A DNA stretch of 64,000 bases from Bacillota bacterium (GTDB lineage: Bacteria > Bacillota > Clostridia > Christensenellales > UBA1242). The stretch's first letter is position 1, and every line of letters begins with the position of its first letter. Of this stretch, positions 7,515 to 17,584 are shown one piece after another. The translations under genes and the position numbers were made by a program. Under the pieces are notes generated by a model. It did no database searches. It was given only the letters and a program-made list of their open reading frames with translations, and was not told the origin of the DNA. The DNA lies in contig WRAS01000001.1 in assembly GCA_009780065.1 (NCBI GenBank), positions 252,140-316,139 of the forward strand, in the 5' to 3' direction.

Positions 7515-8807
7515 ATGGCAAAATTTATTCATTTCATTGGTATTGGTGGCATATCAATGTCCGCTTTGGCGGCAATTTTGATCAAACAAGGACATAAGAT
7601 ATCTGGATCGGACACTGCTAAAAACCCGCAAACAATTGCACTGAAAAAAATGGGTTGTCGAATTTTTCTTGGACATGATGCCGGCAATGTCCCAAAAAAT
7701 TGTGAACGTATTATAATCAATGGTGCAATATCGGATGATAACCCTGAACTGTTGGAAGCGATTGGTCGTGGATTGGAAATTGTGGACAGAGCGGCTTTAT
7801 TGTCGCAAATTGCAGATGCATACGAAAACGTAATAGCAATCACAGGCACCCATGGCAAAAGCACCACCACCGCGATGATAGGTGCAATTTTTCGCACAGC
7901 GGGTCTTAAACCAACAATTCATAACGGTGCAATAGAAATGAATGTGCACGACCCACTAGGGAATCTGCAAGCGGGTGAAAACAAATTTTTTATAACCGAG
8001 GCATGTGAATTCAAAAAGAGTTTTCTAACTCTGAAACCAACTGTTGCGGTTATTACAAATATAAACGAAGACCATATGGATTGCTACGGCACCTTGGACG
8101 AGTTGAAAAAGTCTTTTAAATATTTTTCAAATAATGCAAAAATCACAGTAATTAACGCAGACTGCAAAAATTCTACAACTATCAAAGATGCGCGACGTGT
8201 ATCAATGTTGGACATCCCAAAATTAGAGGGTAACAAAGCAAGATACAAATTTCAATATGATGGAATGGAAATTGCTCTAAAGATACCTGGTTTTCACAAT
8301 ATCATGAACGCAATGCTTGCAATTCGTGCTGCACAGGAATTTGGGATTGGCAATAATGTTATTAAGTATGCTTTGGAAAACTTCTGTGGAATTCAACGAC
8401 GTTTTCAAGACCTTGGTTCTGTCGAAGATTGTCGAATAATAATTGATTATGCTCATCATCCTGTGGAAATTGCAACCACGATAAAAACTGCGAACAGTCT
8501 ATACGACAAATATCTTTTGGTCTTCCAGCCACATACATACACACGTACCAGGAACCTATTTAATGAATTTGTTTCCGTTCTTGAAAATACAAATGTCTGC
8601 ATATATGGTACATATGCTGCACGTGAAAAACCGATTATGGGGGCACGCGCAAAAGACTTGGCAGACGCAACAGGTAAGAAACATTTCTTCAAAAAAAAGT
8701 TACTGGTCGATTACATAGGTAGCCAATGCAAGAACTATGATGCAATTATTTTCGTAGGCGCAGGCAACATTGATAACATCGCACGCGAAATTGTTGACAA
8801 ACAATAA
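7515..8807 (+). CDS. murC: UDP-N-acetylmuramate--L-alanine ligase
   Basis: 430 residues. It adds L-alanine to UDP-MurNAc with ATP, the first peptide step of peptidoglycan synthesis, in the cytoplasm. Visible motifs are N-terminal IHFIGIGGISMSALA (Rossmann nucleotide binding), ATP-loop TGTHGKSTTTAM (about residue 110), GFHNIMNAM and YAHHPVEI. The length is slightly below the usual 440-470. The start ATG lies 14 bases after the upstream terminator and has no Shine-Dalgarno; no convincing promoter was found for it. Confidence 0.93.
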   Translation: MAKFIHFIGIGGISMSALAAILIKQGHKISGSDTAKNPQTIALKKMGCRIFLGHDAGNVPKNCERIIINGAISDDNPELLEAIGRGLEIVDRAALLSQIADAYENVIAITGTHGKSTTTAMIGAIFRTAGLKPTIHNGAIEMNVHDPLGNLQAGENKFFITEACEFKKSFLTLKPTVAVITNINEDHMDCYGTLDELKKSFKYFSNNAKITVINADCKNSTTIKDARRVSMLDIPKLEGNKARYKFQYDGMEIALKIPGFHNIMNAMLAIRAAQEFGIGNNVIKYALENFCGIQRRFQDLGSVEDCRIIIDYAHHPVEIATTIKTANSLYDKYLLVFQPHTYTRTRNLFNEFVSVLENTNVCIYGTYAAREKPIMGARAKDLADATGKKHFFKKKLLVDYIGSQCKNYDAIIFVGAGNIDNIAREIVDKQ

Positions 8808-8822
8808 CACGTGGTGTATGAT
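8794..8822 (+). promoter_or_regulatory. promoter abutting rpmE start
   Basis: TTGACA (8794-8799), 17-base spacer, TATGAT (8817-8822), then seven bases to ATG 8830, inside the murC-rpmE gap. Predicts a leaderless or one-base-leader rpmE transcript. Confidence 0.7.
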
Positions 8823-8829
8823 ATGGGGT

Positions 8830-9039
8830 ATGAAAAAAGATATTCACCCAAAAACAAGATCTGTTGATTTCGTATGCTCGTGCGGGGCAAAATTTGCAAA
8901 TCAAACAACCAAAGGCGGAACCGAGGACATGAAGATTGAAATCTGTTCTGTATGCCACCCATTTTATACTGGCAAGCAAAAAATTATAGACGCTGCTGGT
9001 CGTGTAGACAAGTTTAATAAACGTTACGGTGCAAAATAA
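8830..9039 (+). CDS. rpmE: 50S ribosomal protein L31, zinc-binding type
   Basis: 69 residues from ATG 8830; an upstream in-frame start at 8770 lies within murC and upstream of the promoter. It carries the four cysteines of the zinc form (C16, C18, C39, C42) and the HPFYTGKQ signature. It heads the rpmE-prmC-prfA cluster found in many Firmicutes. It lacks a normal Shine-Dalgarno; the start is seven bases from a good -10 box. Confidence 0.95.
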   Translation: MKKDIHPKTRSVDFVCSCGAKFANQTTKGGTEDMKIEICSVCHPFYTGKQKIIDAAGRVDKFNKRYGAK

Positions 9040-9048
9040 TAACTGTGC

Positions 9049-9855
9049 ATGAAAATTTCCGACTTTAAAAACCAAGTAGGTGATTCAAATCTTGCCATAG
9101 AAATTTTGTCATACATCCTTGACAAAACAAAGGGCGAGATTTTTTTAGTACAAGAGTTACAACCAAAAATTGCAAAACAAGGAATCGAAATCGCAAAACA
9201 AGTTAAAGCCGGAATTCCACTTGCGTATGCACTTGGTTGCATTGAATTTTTTGGTAAAATTTTCATGGTAAACGAACATGTCTTGGTGCCCCGTGTAGAT
9301 ACCGAAATTCTGGTTACCTCGACACTTTGGTTAATCGGCAAATTACCTAATGCACGTGTTTTGGACCTTTGCACGGGTTCTGGATGTATTGCGGTCTCTA
9401 TTGCGTTAAATACTACTGCAACTGTTCATGCGTCGGACATATCGCCTGGGGCACTTGAAATTGCAAAACAAAACGCAAAAAAACATAACGCAAATATAAC
9501 GTTCGTCCAAAGTAATATGCTGGAAAATATTACCGAGAAATATGACATTATTGTTTCTAATCCGCCATACATTCGTACTGGCGAGATTGGTTGCGATGAC
9601 GCATCGATTTTACATGAACCAATCATTGCTTTGGACGGGGGTACAGACGGATTAGACTTCTACAGAATCATAGCGCAACAGGTACATGGCCACCTAAAAC
9701 CAAACGGCTGGCTTGCCTTGGAAATCGGATATGACCAGGCGGGTGATGTGGTGAAATTGCTGGAACAAAATAATTGGAACGATGTACAAATTAAAAAGGA
9801 TATAACTGGGCACAATCGTGTTATTCTTGCAACAAGAAGAGGTAAGTCAAAATGA
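9049..9855 (+). CDS. prmC: release-factor glutamine methyltransferase
   Basis: 268 residues. It methylates the glutamine of the GGQ motif in release factors using SAM. Motifs are ALGCIEFFGKIF and VPRVDTEILV in the N-terminal domain, SAM loop DLCTGSGCIA (about 105-114) and catalytic NPPY (about 170-173). It overlaps prfA, its substrate's gene, by four bases, a conserved pairing. Normal length is about 280. Confidence 0.95.
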   Translation: MKISDFKNQVGDSNLAIEILSYILDKTKGEIFLVQELQPKIAKQGIEIAKQVKAGIPLAYALGCIEFFGKIFMVNEHVLVPRVDTEILVTSTLWLIGKLPNARVLDLCTGSGCIAVSIALNTTATVHASDISPGALEIAKQNAKKHNANITFVQSNMLENITEKYDIIVSNPPYIRTGEIGCDDASILHEPIIALDGGTDGLDFYRIIAQQVHGHLKPNGWLALEIGYDQAGDVVKLLEQNNWNDVQIKKDITGHNRVILATRRGKSK

Positions 9856-10907
9856 TCGAAAAGTTAAACGAAATAAAATCACGCCATGACGAAATATGCA
9901 AGGCTATGTCGGATGAAACAGTAATTGCCGATTATGTTGAATATCAAAAATTGGCACGCGAGGAAAAGAAGTTGGCACCGACTGTGGATGCTTTTTTGCG
10001 TTATAAACGCAACGCAGAAAATTTAGAATCGGCAAAAAAATTGCTGGCAACAGAAAAAAATAACGAGATGGTTGAACTTGTACAATTGGAAATCGCTGAA
10101 TGCGAGGAGAATCACGAAAAACTCCAAGAAGAACTTAGAACTCTTTTGATTCCAAAAGACGAACGAGATGATGGTAACGTGATAATGGAAATCAGACCCG
10201 CAGCCGGTGGTGACGAAGCCGCATTATTTGCTGCGGCTCTATTGCGGATGTATACAATGTATGCCCAAGCCAATAATTTCAAGATCGAGGTCAACGATCT
10301 CGATGAGACAGAGATAGGCGGGTTAAAGAGTGCCAGCATCATGATTATCGGTGACGGTGCGTTTTCTCAACTGAAATTTGAATCTGGTGTTCATCGTGTA
10401 CAACGTGTACCAGACACAGAAACCCAGGGGCGTATACACACATCTACCGCAACCGTTGCAGTATTGCCAGAAGCGGTTACCGTGGATTTCAAAATCGAAG
10501 ACAAAGATATAAAAGTGGACGTATACCGTGCCAGTGGTGCAGGGGGCCAGCATGTCAACAAAACCGAATCCGCGATTCGAATTACCCACTTGCCAACCAA
10601 TACAGTTGTGACGTGTCAAGATGGTCGTAGTCAAATAAAAAACCGCGAAAAAGCCATGACGATATTGCAATCAAAGTTGGCAGAGTATTATCAAAATCTG
10701 GAAGACGAAAAATATGCCCAAACCAGAAAAAGCCAAGTCGGTGCAGGAGATCGCAGTGAGAAGATACGAACATATAATTTTCCGCAAAGCCGTGTAACCG
10801 ACCACAGAATAGGCAAATCAATACACAATTTGACCGCTTTTATGAACGGCGAGATTTCTGAAATGATAGACGCACTAAGAATAGAGGCAAATAAAGTAAC
10901 AGATTAA
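9852..10907 (+). CDS. prfA: peptide chain release factor 1
   Basis: 351 residues. RF1 ends translation at UAA and UAG. The peptidyl-hydrolysis loop GAGGQHVNKTESA (around residues 229-240), EIRPAAGGDEA and the C-terminal RVTDHRI are clear. The length is normal. Shine-Dalgarno AGAGGT lies inside prmC. It is the third gene of rpmE-prmC-prfA. Confidence 0.97.
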   Translation: MIEKLNEIKSRHDEICKAMSDETVIADYVEYQKLAREEKKLAPTVDAFLRYKRNAENLESAKKLLATEKNNEMVELVQLEIAECEENHEKLQEELRTLLIPKDERDDGNVIMEIRPAAGGDEAALFAAALLRMYTMYAQANNFKIEVNDLDETEIGGLKSASIMIIGDGAFSQLKFESGVHRVQRVPDTETQGRIHTSTATVAVLPEAVTVDFKIEDKDIKVDVYRASGAGGQHVNKTESAIRITHLPTNTVVTCQDGRSQIKNREKAMTILQSKLAEYYQNLEDEKYAQTRKSQVGAGDRSEKIRTYNFPQSRVTDHRIGKSIHNLTAFMNGEISEMIDALRIEANKVTD

Positions 10908-10991
10908 AAGTATTCATTTACTAAAATTTCTTGCCCTAAACAACATGTTGTGATATCATCGTGTTATAGACAACTATAATGAGGTGTTAAA

Positions 10992-11471
10992 ATGAAATGT
11001 ATTTTTTGTGGGTTTTTGGACAACAAGGTAATTGACAGTCGTGTCACCGAAAACGGTAGTAGCATTCGTCGAAGACGGGAATGTACAAAGTGCGAAAAAC
11101 GTTTCACCAGTTACGAGACGGTAGAAATCGTTCCACTTTTGGTTGTTAAAAACGACGGCAGCCGTGAATCTTTTAATGCACAAAAAATTAAAAGTGGCGT
11201 AATAAAGGCATGTGAAAAGCGTCCTATCTCCGCCGAACAAATTGATCGTATGATAGAAGCAATCGAAAAGAATATGTCCAATAACCTAGACCAAGAAATC
11301 TCCAGCAAAAAGATTGGAGACCTTGTAATGAATGAATTGAAAAAAATGGATGAAATTGCATATATACGTTTTGCCGCGGTCTATCGCCAATTCAAAGATA
11401 TATCAACATTCTTGGATTTCGTTCGCGCATTGGAAAACGAACTGGATGTTAAAAAACCAAAAATCAGTTAA
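10992..11471 (+). CDS. nrdR: transcriptional repressor of ribonucleotide reductase genes
   Basis: 159 residues. Zinc ribbon CIFC (residues 3-6) and CTKC (31-34) with the RRRREC signature, followed by an ATP-cone domain (about 49-139). NrdR senses ATP/dATP and represses nrd operons by binding NrdR boxes. It has a GAGGTG Shine-Dalgarno and a terminator downstream. It is slightly longer than the standard 150 residues. Confidence 0.96.
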   Translation: MKCIFCGFLDNKVIDSRVTENGSSIRRRRECTKCEKRFTSYETVEIVPLLVVKNDGSRESFNAQKIKSGVIKACEKRPISAEQIDRMIEAIEKNMSNNLDQEISSKKIGDLVMNELKKMDEIAYIRFAAVYRQFKDISTFLDFVRALENELDVKKPKIS

Positions 11472-11475
11472 TAAT

Positions 11476-11500
11476 AAAAGCGAGGGGAACCTCGCTTTTT
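11476..11500. terminator. bidirectional terminator between nrdR and the convergent surface gene
   Basis: Ten-base-pair stem AAAAGCGAGG/CCTCGCTTTT with a GGAA tetraloop; A and T runs on both sides allow function in both directions. Confidence 0.85.
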
Positions 11501-11510
11501 CTTTAATTGC

Positions 11511-14345
11511 TTATGTTTGTCTTTTTTTGTTTCTGTAATGTTTTATTAAAAATAACGTCGCACCCAATGACCCAACAATCACAAGAATAATTCCAAGCAA
11601 CTGCCACGTACTTAATCCATCTGGTACCAAATACCTTGTGCGAACATACGCACGTCTAAGTACACCGGTTTCCTCGTCCAGATATGTGATAAACGTAAAC
11701 TCGCGGCTTCGGTCGATTCTACCTTGCACACGTACAAGTTGATGATGTTCTAAATATTCGCCATCAATCGCATGCACGCCATTTGCATCTGTGAACACAG
11801 GTATTCTACGTGGATTGTAATCGGTTGGTAGAACAACACGTGCATTTGGATTCAGATTCTGGGTATTGCTTGGTGGTTCGTTAATATTAATTACATGCCC
11901 AACGTACACAAAGCCAAGAAACAAACCATCTGGATGTGGTCTGCCTTCATGATCCACACGTATTTGAAAGAATTCCCATCCATTTGCATCACGGTGAGTT
12001 ATACGGCGTTCAATGTGTAAACCTGGGGCGCGACCTGGAAATACAACAGGGGTGTAGTTAAAGTTCTTGCTGATACTTGATAATCTTAAATCAAACACAG
12101 GCCGTACACTGGATGGATATTTGAAAATTGGAACATTGTTTAATATCACACGACCATTACCCAATAGGTTTTCATGGTCACTTTCGCGAAATATATCATC
12201 ACTGCAATACACTACATCAAACATAATAAATCTCGAGTTAATATATCCAACCGTCAACACGCGGGTTTGTAAATTTTCAAACATCACAAGCAAATAATCA
12301 AACTGGACAGAATCATACTCTGTATCATGGGAGAGGATACGCACAACAGTATTATTGTTCAAGCGCATCAGCGGATTGACACTGGATGGAAATTCGTACA
12401 GGAATGGATTTCCCGCAACACGTCCAAACAAAGGAATGTATTCAACAGGAATCGGACGAATCTCTTGCCAATCATAGCCCTCGTGCTGTTCAAATCCGCT
12501 TGCTGTCCAATCGTATCGGAATGTCCATATATTATCACTCCTTAGTGATGCGGCTTCGATAGAGTGCGTACGACCTATCCAAAAAATCTTGTTGTTCAGT
12601 TTACATAATTGTAAACTTGGATTCATTCGTACACTGGCGCCATCAATTAACTGATGTGTACCAAATGCCTTTGTAAACGTCCTTGGTCCTACAACCGGGT
12701 CTTCTATTAATACATGGTTAAAGTACACATCACGACTGATAATATTCTGGGCAAGGATTATAAGATTCTCTTGTACATCAATTGTAATATCGCGCAATTC
12801 GTAACCTGCCCCAAACGCAAGTGCAGTAGTTAACAAGGTGGTCACATGGGTATCCAAACACAGCGATAAATGAACGTTTGAACCAACACCAGTATTAATC
12901 AAATACATTACGTCGCGCTCGGCACTGATGACTGCACGTGTATTCCATGCGATGTAAAATGTGGTTGGCAATACCTCGAATCGTGTCCCGCGCAAAATAT
13001 AAATGTTATTTAACGTTGTATCCAATGCGAAAATTTCTTGGGTAACATGGTTGGAAACCAATTGTGTAATCAAACCAAAGTTTTGGTTGCTACCACCATC
13101 CCAGAATGTGTAAAACGCCGCACCAACTTGCTCGCCATTTAAATTGAAACGAACAATACGTTGCTCCTTGTCATTGTAAATGTAAACGTAATTTCCGTTG
13201 TCATAAACCATAATCCCGCCCGTCATGGCACGGTTATGGTCAATAAATGTTGTCGGTAATTCGTCCGAGTTGCGGTCAACCAACCTTACAGAATGCGAAT
13301 AATCCGCAACCAAGAATTCCATCTCGCGAATCAATGCAATCGAAGAAGGAAAGTTAAAGAATCCAAAATCATCTCCGCGTGACGCCGCCACAGTACGCAC
13401 GAACGCAAGGCGATTATTCTGTATCTGGTACTGGTCTATGCTTTGCTTGCGTTGGTCTACCACAAAAATTTCGGTTGTGCTGCGTGCAAATAAACTGATT
13501 GGGATATAGTTCTCTTGCGTGAAAAAGTCTTGGCTCATCAACGGTTCAAGTTCATAAATAAAATTACTTGCAAATAAAACTAGGCTTCTGTCTGCAATGA
13601 ATACAAACGTTGGATTTTCGGGTGTGCCAATTAAATTAAATGCGGAAACATTAGACCAGCCACGATGTTCGGGGGCTAGGGGCGTGTTACTGCCACTGCG
13701 GTAGATAAAAAACAGTTGTGGGTTTTGTGGGCTGGATGCCAACAAAAATATTTCGTTGCCAACAGAACGTACCCCAGCAACTGTTTGTTGAAAGTTCAAC
13801 GAACGAAGCGGGAATCTGGTTATTACAAATGTATTGGCGTTGAAGTTAGCAAAGCCATAAAGGTTCTGGTGTCCAAACATAACTTGGAATTGCATTGTAC
13901 CGGTGTTGCGGATACTGAATACATTCATCACTTGATTGGTTGCAGTATAAGCAAGAACAATAGTATTCAATGGTAAAGCGCCATCCGTTGCCAAATCAAT
14001 GGAACTGAACACGTAGAATCTTTCGGGTAAAAAAACAAACAAATGGCCGGACGAATATTCGATGTGACGTGGCAATCCCATCGTTAGTACTGTGCGTGCA
14101 ACGGTCTGTCCATCCAATCGCCCCAATGTTAGCAATTCCACCACACCCGCGTTATAATTCACAACATGCACAAAGTTCGCACACGCACTTACCAAGCGTG
14201 GCGACGATAAATAATTGTAATTAACACCGCCTTGCGTCTGTAATTCCATCGGGCGGGCATTCACATTAATCAGGGTTGCTGCACCCACAAAAAATGTCGC
14301 AATCATGACACCCAGCGCAAGTACGCCAAAGACTATTCTTTTCAT
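11511..14345 (-). CDS. large surface protein, propeller-like, anchored at both ends
   Basis: 944 residues from ATG 14345, chosen because a signal/anchor (KRIVFGVLALGVMIATFF) begins there; more upstream in-frame starts exist and no start has a good Shine-Dalgarno. The middle ~800 residues are rich in short beta-strand patterns (for example the repeated motif shape VxxIYxLxG) resembling NHL/YVTN-type beta-propellers, but I cannot assign a family. The C-terminus has a membrane helix (about 910-932) and a basic KHYRNKKRQ tail. It is probably displayed on the cell surface. Function unknown. Confidence 0.7.
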   Translation of the reverse strand: MKRIVFGVLALGVMIATFFVGAATLINVNARPMELQTQGGVNYNYLSSPRLVSACANFVHVVNYNAGVVELLTLGRLDGQTVARTVLTMGLPRHIEYSSGHLFVFLPERFYVFSSIDLATDGALPLNTIVLAYTATNQVMNVFSIRNTGTMQFQVMFGHQNLYGFANFNANTFVITRFPLRSLNFQQTVAGVRSVGNEIFLLASSPQNPQLFFIYRSGSNTPLAPEHRGWSNVSAFNLIGTPENPTFVFIADRSLVLFASNFIYELEPLMSQDFFTQENYIPISLFARSTTEIFVVDQRKQSIDQYQIQNNRLAFVRTVAASRGDDFGFFNFPSSIALIREMEFLVADYSHSVRLVDRNSDELPTTFIDHNRAMTGGIMVYDNGNYVYIYNDKEQRIVRFNLNGEQVGAAFYTFWDGGSNQNFGLITQLVSNHVTQEIFALDTTLNNIYILRGTRFEVLPTTFYIAWNTRAVISAERDVMYLINTGVGSNVHLSLCLDTHVTTLLTTALAFGAGYELRDITIDVQENLIILAQNIISRDVYFNHVLIEDPVVGPRTFTKAFGTHQLIDGASVRMNPSLQLCKLNNKIFWIGRTHSIEAASLRSDNIWTFRYDWTASGFEQHEGYDWQEIRPIPVEYIPLFGRVAGNPFLYEFPSSVNPLMRLNNNTVVRILSHDTEYDSVQFDYLLVMFENLQTRVLTVGYINSRFIMFDVVYCSDDIFRESDHENLLGNGRVILNNVPIFKYPSSVRPVFDLRLSSISKNFNYTPVVFPGRAPGLHIERRITHRDANGWEFFQIRVDHEGRPHPDGLFLGFVYVGHVININEPPSNTQNLNPNARVVLPTDYNPRRIPVFTDANGVHAIDGEYLEHHQLVRVQGRIDRSREFTFITYLDEETGVLRRAYVRTRYLVPDGLSTWQLLGIILVIVGSLGATLFLIKHYRNKKRQT

Positions 14346-14484
14346 ACAATCTATGTCTACCATAAAAAGTGGTTTTTTCCAAATGAAAATGTCAACAGCC
14401 AAATTTATTTCGGAATGAGCAAATTGTCATACCTATGTACGAAATTGTATATACACATGATATTAATGGATTGAAATCAAAGGA

Positions 14485-14703
14485 TTAAAGTTCTGGGTCA
14501 TCATAATCATCATCCTCGTCATCCATAGAAAACATATTTTTATAAACAACTTTCTTTTTCTTTTTTGGTCTGATTTGTTTTCGCCCAGTATATCCATCAT
14601 CTTCTTTAAAGAACCAAGACGTCCTTATCGGAACAAATGCAAAAAAAACTACAAGTGCGGAAACAAATAAACTAAGTACTAAAATTGGAATCATTGAACC
14701 CAT
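14485..14703 (-). CDS. small membrane protein with charged tail
   Basis: 72 residues from ATG 14703. One membrane segment (about residues 4-25), then a basic stretch (RPKKKKKVVYK) and a strongly acidic C-terminus (DDEDDDYDDPEL). It lies between the large minus-strand surface gene and the divergent phage terminase. No family recognised and no Shine-Dalgarno seen; composition supports a real protein. Confidence 0.55.
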   Translation of the reverse strand: MGSMIPILVLSLFVSALVVFFAFVPIRTSWFFKEDDGYTGRKQIRPKKKKKVVYKNMFSMDDEDDDYDDPEL

Positions 14704-14759
14704 ATACAAAAGTTAAATCAACCACAGATAAAAATAAATGTAGATTTACGGAGAATTTT

Positions 14760-16193
14760 GTGGAAACAACACGAATTGAAAATATGGAATTTTTGTTGCA
14801 AAAACTTGACTCGCTCAGGTGCGAAATTACGCGTCGAAAATACTTGCCATACTTTAACTATAACTCGGGTGAAATTATTCATAAAAAACAACTTACTTTC
14901 CATCAAGACACCAGTCGCAGTCGCTGGGTACTTGGTGGCAATCGAACTGGTAAAACTGAATGCGGTGCCATGGAAGCCGTGTGGTGGGCATTGGGTACGC
15001 ATCCATATTGGGAAATTACGGGTGCAACCGAAGGCTGGGTTGTCAGTCTAACCACCCAGGTTCAACGCGATGTTGCCCAGGCCAAAATCCTAAAATACCT
15101 TGATTTCAATGTGGTTGTGGATATTGTGATGAAAGCAGGTAAACGTGATGCACCCGAGCATGGCGTAATCGATTTTTTGGTGGTTAAGAATAAATTCGGC
15201 ACAACATCAAAGATAGGTTTCAAAAGCGTAGACCAAGGCCGTGAAAGATTTCAAGGCACAAGTTTGGACTGGATATGGTTTGACGAGGAACCGTCCGAAG
15301 AAATTTACGAGGAATCGTTGCTACGAACCCTTGACAGGGGTGGGGTGGTCTGGGGAACCATGACGCCACTGAAAGGGCGAACATGGCTGTACGAAAAAGT
15401 TTACTTAAATTCTGGAACGGGACATTCCATTCACCAAATATCTTGGGAAGATAATCCATTTTTAAAACAAAATGAAATAAAAAAGATGGAACAGTCATTG
15501 TCGCGTGAATCATTGGAATCTCGCAAATATGGTCGCATTGCAGAAGGTTCTGGAATTGTTTTTTCCGAACTGGACGATGAGAATATCATAGACCCATTCG
15601 AAGTACCTGTGACATGGCAACGCGTGGTGTCTATCGACCCGGGCTATGTAGCACCAACAGGGGTGGTCGTGATTGCATTTGACGAGGTTGAAAATATCTA
15701 TGTCGTCGATGATTATTTGCAAAGCGAAAAAACAATTGCCGAACTTTCTATCGATATAAAACAGTTGTGCGAAAAAAATGGAATATTACGGGATGAACGC
15801 GAAGGCGGATATCACGTGCTAATAGACTGTGCTTGCCTGCAACGGTCGCTAGGTTCACCCACCAGTGTCTTTTCGCAATTACGCACGCATGAAATCATTC
15901 CGCGTGTTGTAACACACAAAAATGTGTTAGAGGGTGTCTTGCACATCAAAGCCTTGCTTAGAAATGCGGAAAATGTACGGCGTCTGTTCATCTTTAAAAA
16001 TTGTAAAAACTTGTTGCGTGAAATGCGTTCATACAGTTGGGGTGACGACGAAACCCCTAAAAAGAGAAACGACCATTGTATTGATGCCCTTAGGTATGCA
16101 ATGACGAATCGCAGGCCAACTGCAAAAAAACGTGACCCAACCGACATTTCAAAAAAGAAAGATGCCCTTGTAAAAATTAATCGGAGAAAATGA
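14760..16193 (+). CDS. phage terminase large subunit
   Basis: 477 residues from GTG 14760, chosen for the GGAG Shine-Dalgarno seven bases upstream. ATPase Walker A GGNRTGKTE (about residues 59-67), Walker B WIWFDEEP (about 172-179), and a C-terminal RNase H-like nuclease beginning with SIDPGYVAPTG (about 291). It would drive DNA into the procapsid and cut concatemers. Full length and with no visible damage. It is first gene of the head module; no small terminase gene is recognisable upstream. Confidence 0.92.
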   Translation: METTRIENMEFLLQKLDSLRCEITRRKYLPYFNYNSGEIIHKKQLTFHQDTSRSRWVLGGNRTGKTECGAMEAVWWALGTHPYWEITGATEGWVVSLTTQVQRDVAQAKILKYLDFNVVVDIVMKAGKRDAPEHGVIDFLVVKNKFGTTSKIGFKSVDQGRERFQGTSLDWIWFDEEPSEEIYEESLLRTLDRGGVVWGTMTPLKGRTWLYEKVYLNSGTGHSIHQISWEDNPFLKQNEIKKMEQSLSRESLESRKYGRIAEGSGIVFSELDDENIIDPFEVPVTWQRVVSIDPGYVAPTGVVVIAFDEVENIYVVDDYLQSEKTIAELSIDIKQLCEKNGILRDEREGGYHVLIDCACLQRSLGSPTSVFSQLRTHEIIPRVVTHKNVLEGVLHIKALLRNAENVRRLFIFKNCKNLLREMRSYSWGDDETPKKRNDHCIDALRYAMTNRRPTAKKRDPTDISKKKDALVKINRRK

Positions 16194-16421
16194 ATGGATA
16201 AACAAATCCGTGATGCACTTTGGAAAAAGGCTCTGGGTTACGATGTGCCTACCGAAAAGGTTATTGATGGTGAACTGGTCAAATTTCGACACATTCCCCC
16301 AGATCTCGACGCAATTAAAATGTTGGGCAATAAAAGCGATAATGATTTGACATTCAAAACAAAAGACGAACTTATAAAACTCGCCCAAGATCTATTGAAT
16401 GAAATTAAAGGAGAAATATGA
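16194..16421 (+). CDS. small phage protein between terminase and portal
   Basis: 75 residues, starting directly after the terminase stop with GGAG Shine-Dalgarno, and overlapping the portal start by four bases. Charged and helical, no hydrophobic segment. Not recognised; position suggests a head-assembly accessory. Confidence 0.7.
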   Translation: MDKQIRDALWKKALGYDVPTEKVIDGELVKFRHIPPDLDAIKMLGNKSDNDLTFKTKDELIKLAQDLLNEIKGEI

Positions 16422-17584
16422 AAAAGGAAATTCTGTATAAAACACCGCGGAAAATCGAAAAACAATCTAACGCCGATCGTAGTCGGTTAGAGTTGGTTAA
16501 AAACGTAATCGCAGATTTCGAAGATCGCAAAGTCAAGAGAAGAAGTCTTGAACTACAATGGCGATTAAACCTAGATTTTTACAGCGGTCACCAAAATAAT
16601 TTTATTACCAGTTTTGATACACTATCTACCGCCAATCGCCAATTTTTTTGGCAGCAGCATGAATCGTTTAACCACATCACGCCAATTATCGAAAGCAGAT
16701 TGGCAAAGATTACCAGTCAAAAAGGCGAACTAAGTGTATTACCACAATCTGCCAGCGAAGTCGACAAGCAAAACGCTCAACTGTGTGAAAAGATTATTGA
16801 CTCTGCCATGAACAGAACTGACTTTGATTCACTTGCGGAACAAGCCGCAATGTGGTCCGAGGTTTGTGGAACCGTCTTTTACAAGGTTTACTGGGACGCA
16901 ACTGCGGGGAATGTAGTTGGAATTATAAATACGGACGAGAGACAGGAAAATGTGTACGATGGCGATATAAAGATAACTGTATGCAGTCCTTTTGAAATTT
17001 TCCCAGACAATTTACGTACAAGCGATATCGAGCAATTGTCCTCTATTATTCATGCAAAGAATGTACATGTGGACACAATAAAAGAATCATGGGGCGTGGA
17101 TTTAAGCGGCTTGGGCGAAGAAAATGTAACCGTCATCGAGCGATACGAATCCCCAACAAAAGTCCGACCAAATGGGCGCCTGATAATCATTGCTGGTGAC
17201 AAACTATTACACGATGGTGACTTACCGTTTATAAACGCAAAAGACGCAACGCGCGGCATGCCATTCGTTCGCCAAACCTCGGAAAGTTTTGTTGGGTCGT
17301 TTTATGGTCGCAGTGTCATTGACCGTGCCATCCCCGTACAACGTGCATACAATGCCGTAAAGAACAGAAAGGTCGAATTTTTAAACCGTCTTGCATGCGG
17401 CGTACTTGCGGTCGAAGACGGAAGTGTAGATATAGATGCTTTGGAGAACGATGGTCTTGCGCCTGGCAAGATAATTGTCTATCGCAGTGGGCAGGATGCA
17501 CCAAAATTTATCGACACCGGTAAAATGCCCGCGGAACTGGAACGTGAAGAAGAACGATTGCTGCGTGAATTCGATAATCATTAG
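16418..17584 (+). CDS. phage portal protein, N-terminal four-fifths (ends at frameshift)
   Basis: 388 residues with an AAAGGAG Shine-Dalgarno. It resembles portal proteins of short-tailed phages: N-terminal helical wing (LELVKNVIADFEDRK), NHITPIIESRLAKI, and the stem-region motif SFYGRSVIDRAIPVQRAYNAVKNR (in outline, about 292-315). The portal is the dodecameric vertex through which DNA enters. The frame ends in TAG at 17582, but the sequence typical of the portal C-terminus continues at once in the +1 frame (17580-17879). One extra base, most simply C17579, explains the break. Confidence 0.85.
   Translation: MKKEILYKTPRKIEKQSNADRSRLELVKNVIADFEDRKVKRRSLELQWRLNLDFYSGHQNNFITSFDTLSTANRQFFWQQHESFNHITPIIESRLAKITSQKGELSVLPQSASEVDKQNAQLCEKIIDSAMNRTDFDSLAEQAAMWSEVCGTVFYKVYWDATAGNVVGIINTDERQENVYDGDIKITVCSPFEIFPDNLRTSDIEQLSSIIHAKNVHVDTIKESWGVDLSGLGEENVTVIERYESPTKVRPNGRLIIIAGDKLLHDGDLPFINAKDATRGMPFVRQTSESFVGSFYGRSVIDRAIPVQRAYNAVKNRKVEFLNRLACGVLAVEDGSVDIDALENDGLAPGKIIVYRSGQDAPKFIDTGKMPAELEREEERLLREFDNH

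Noticed and set aside
14390..14395. TTGACA upstream of the 944-residue surface gene (minus strand)
   Set aside because: No -10 box at 16-18 bases from it and none 6-8 bases before the ATG, so no promoter is called.
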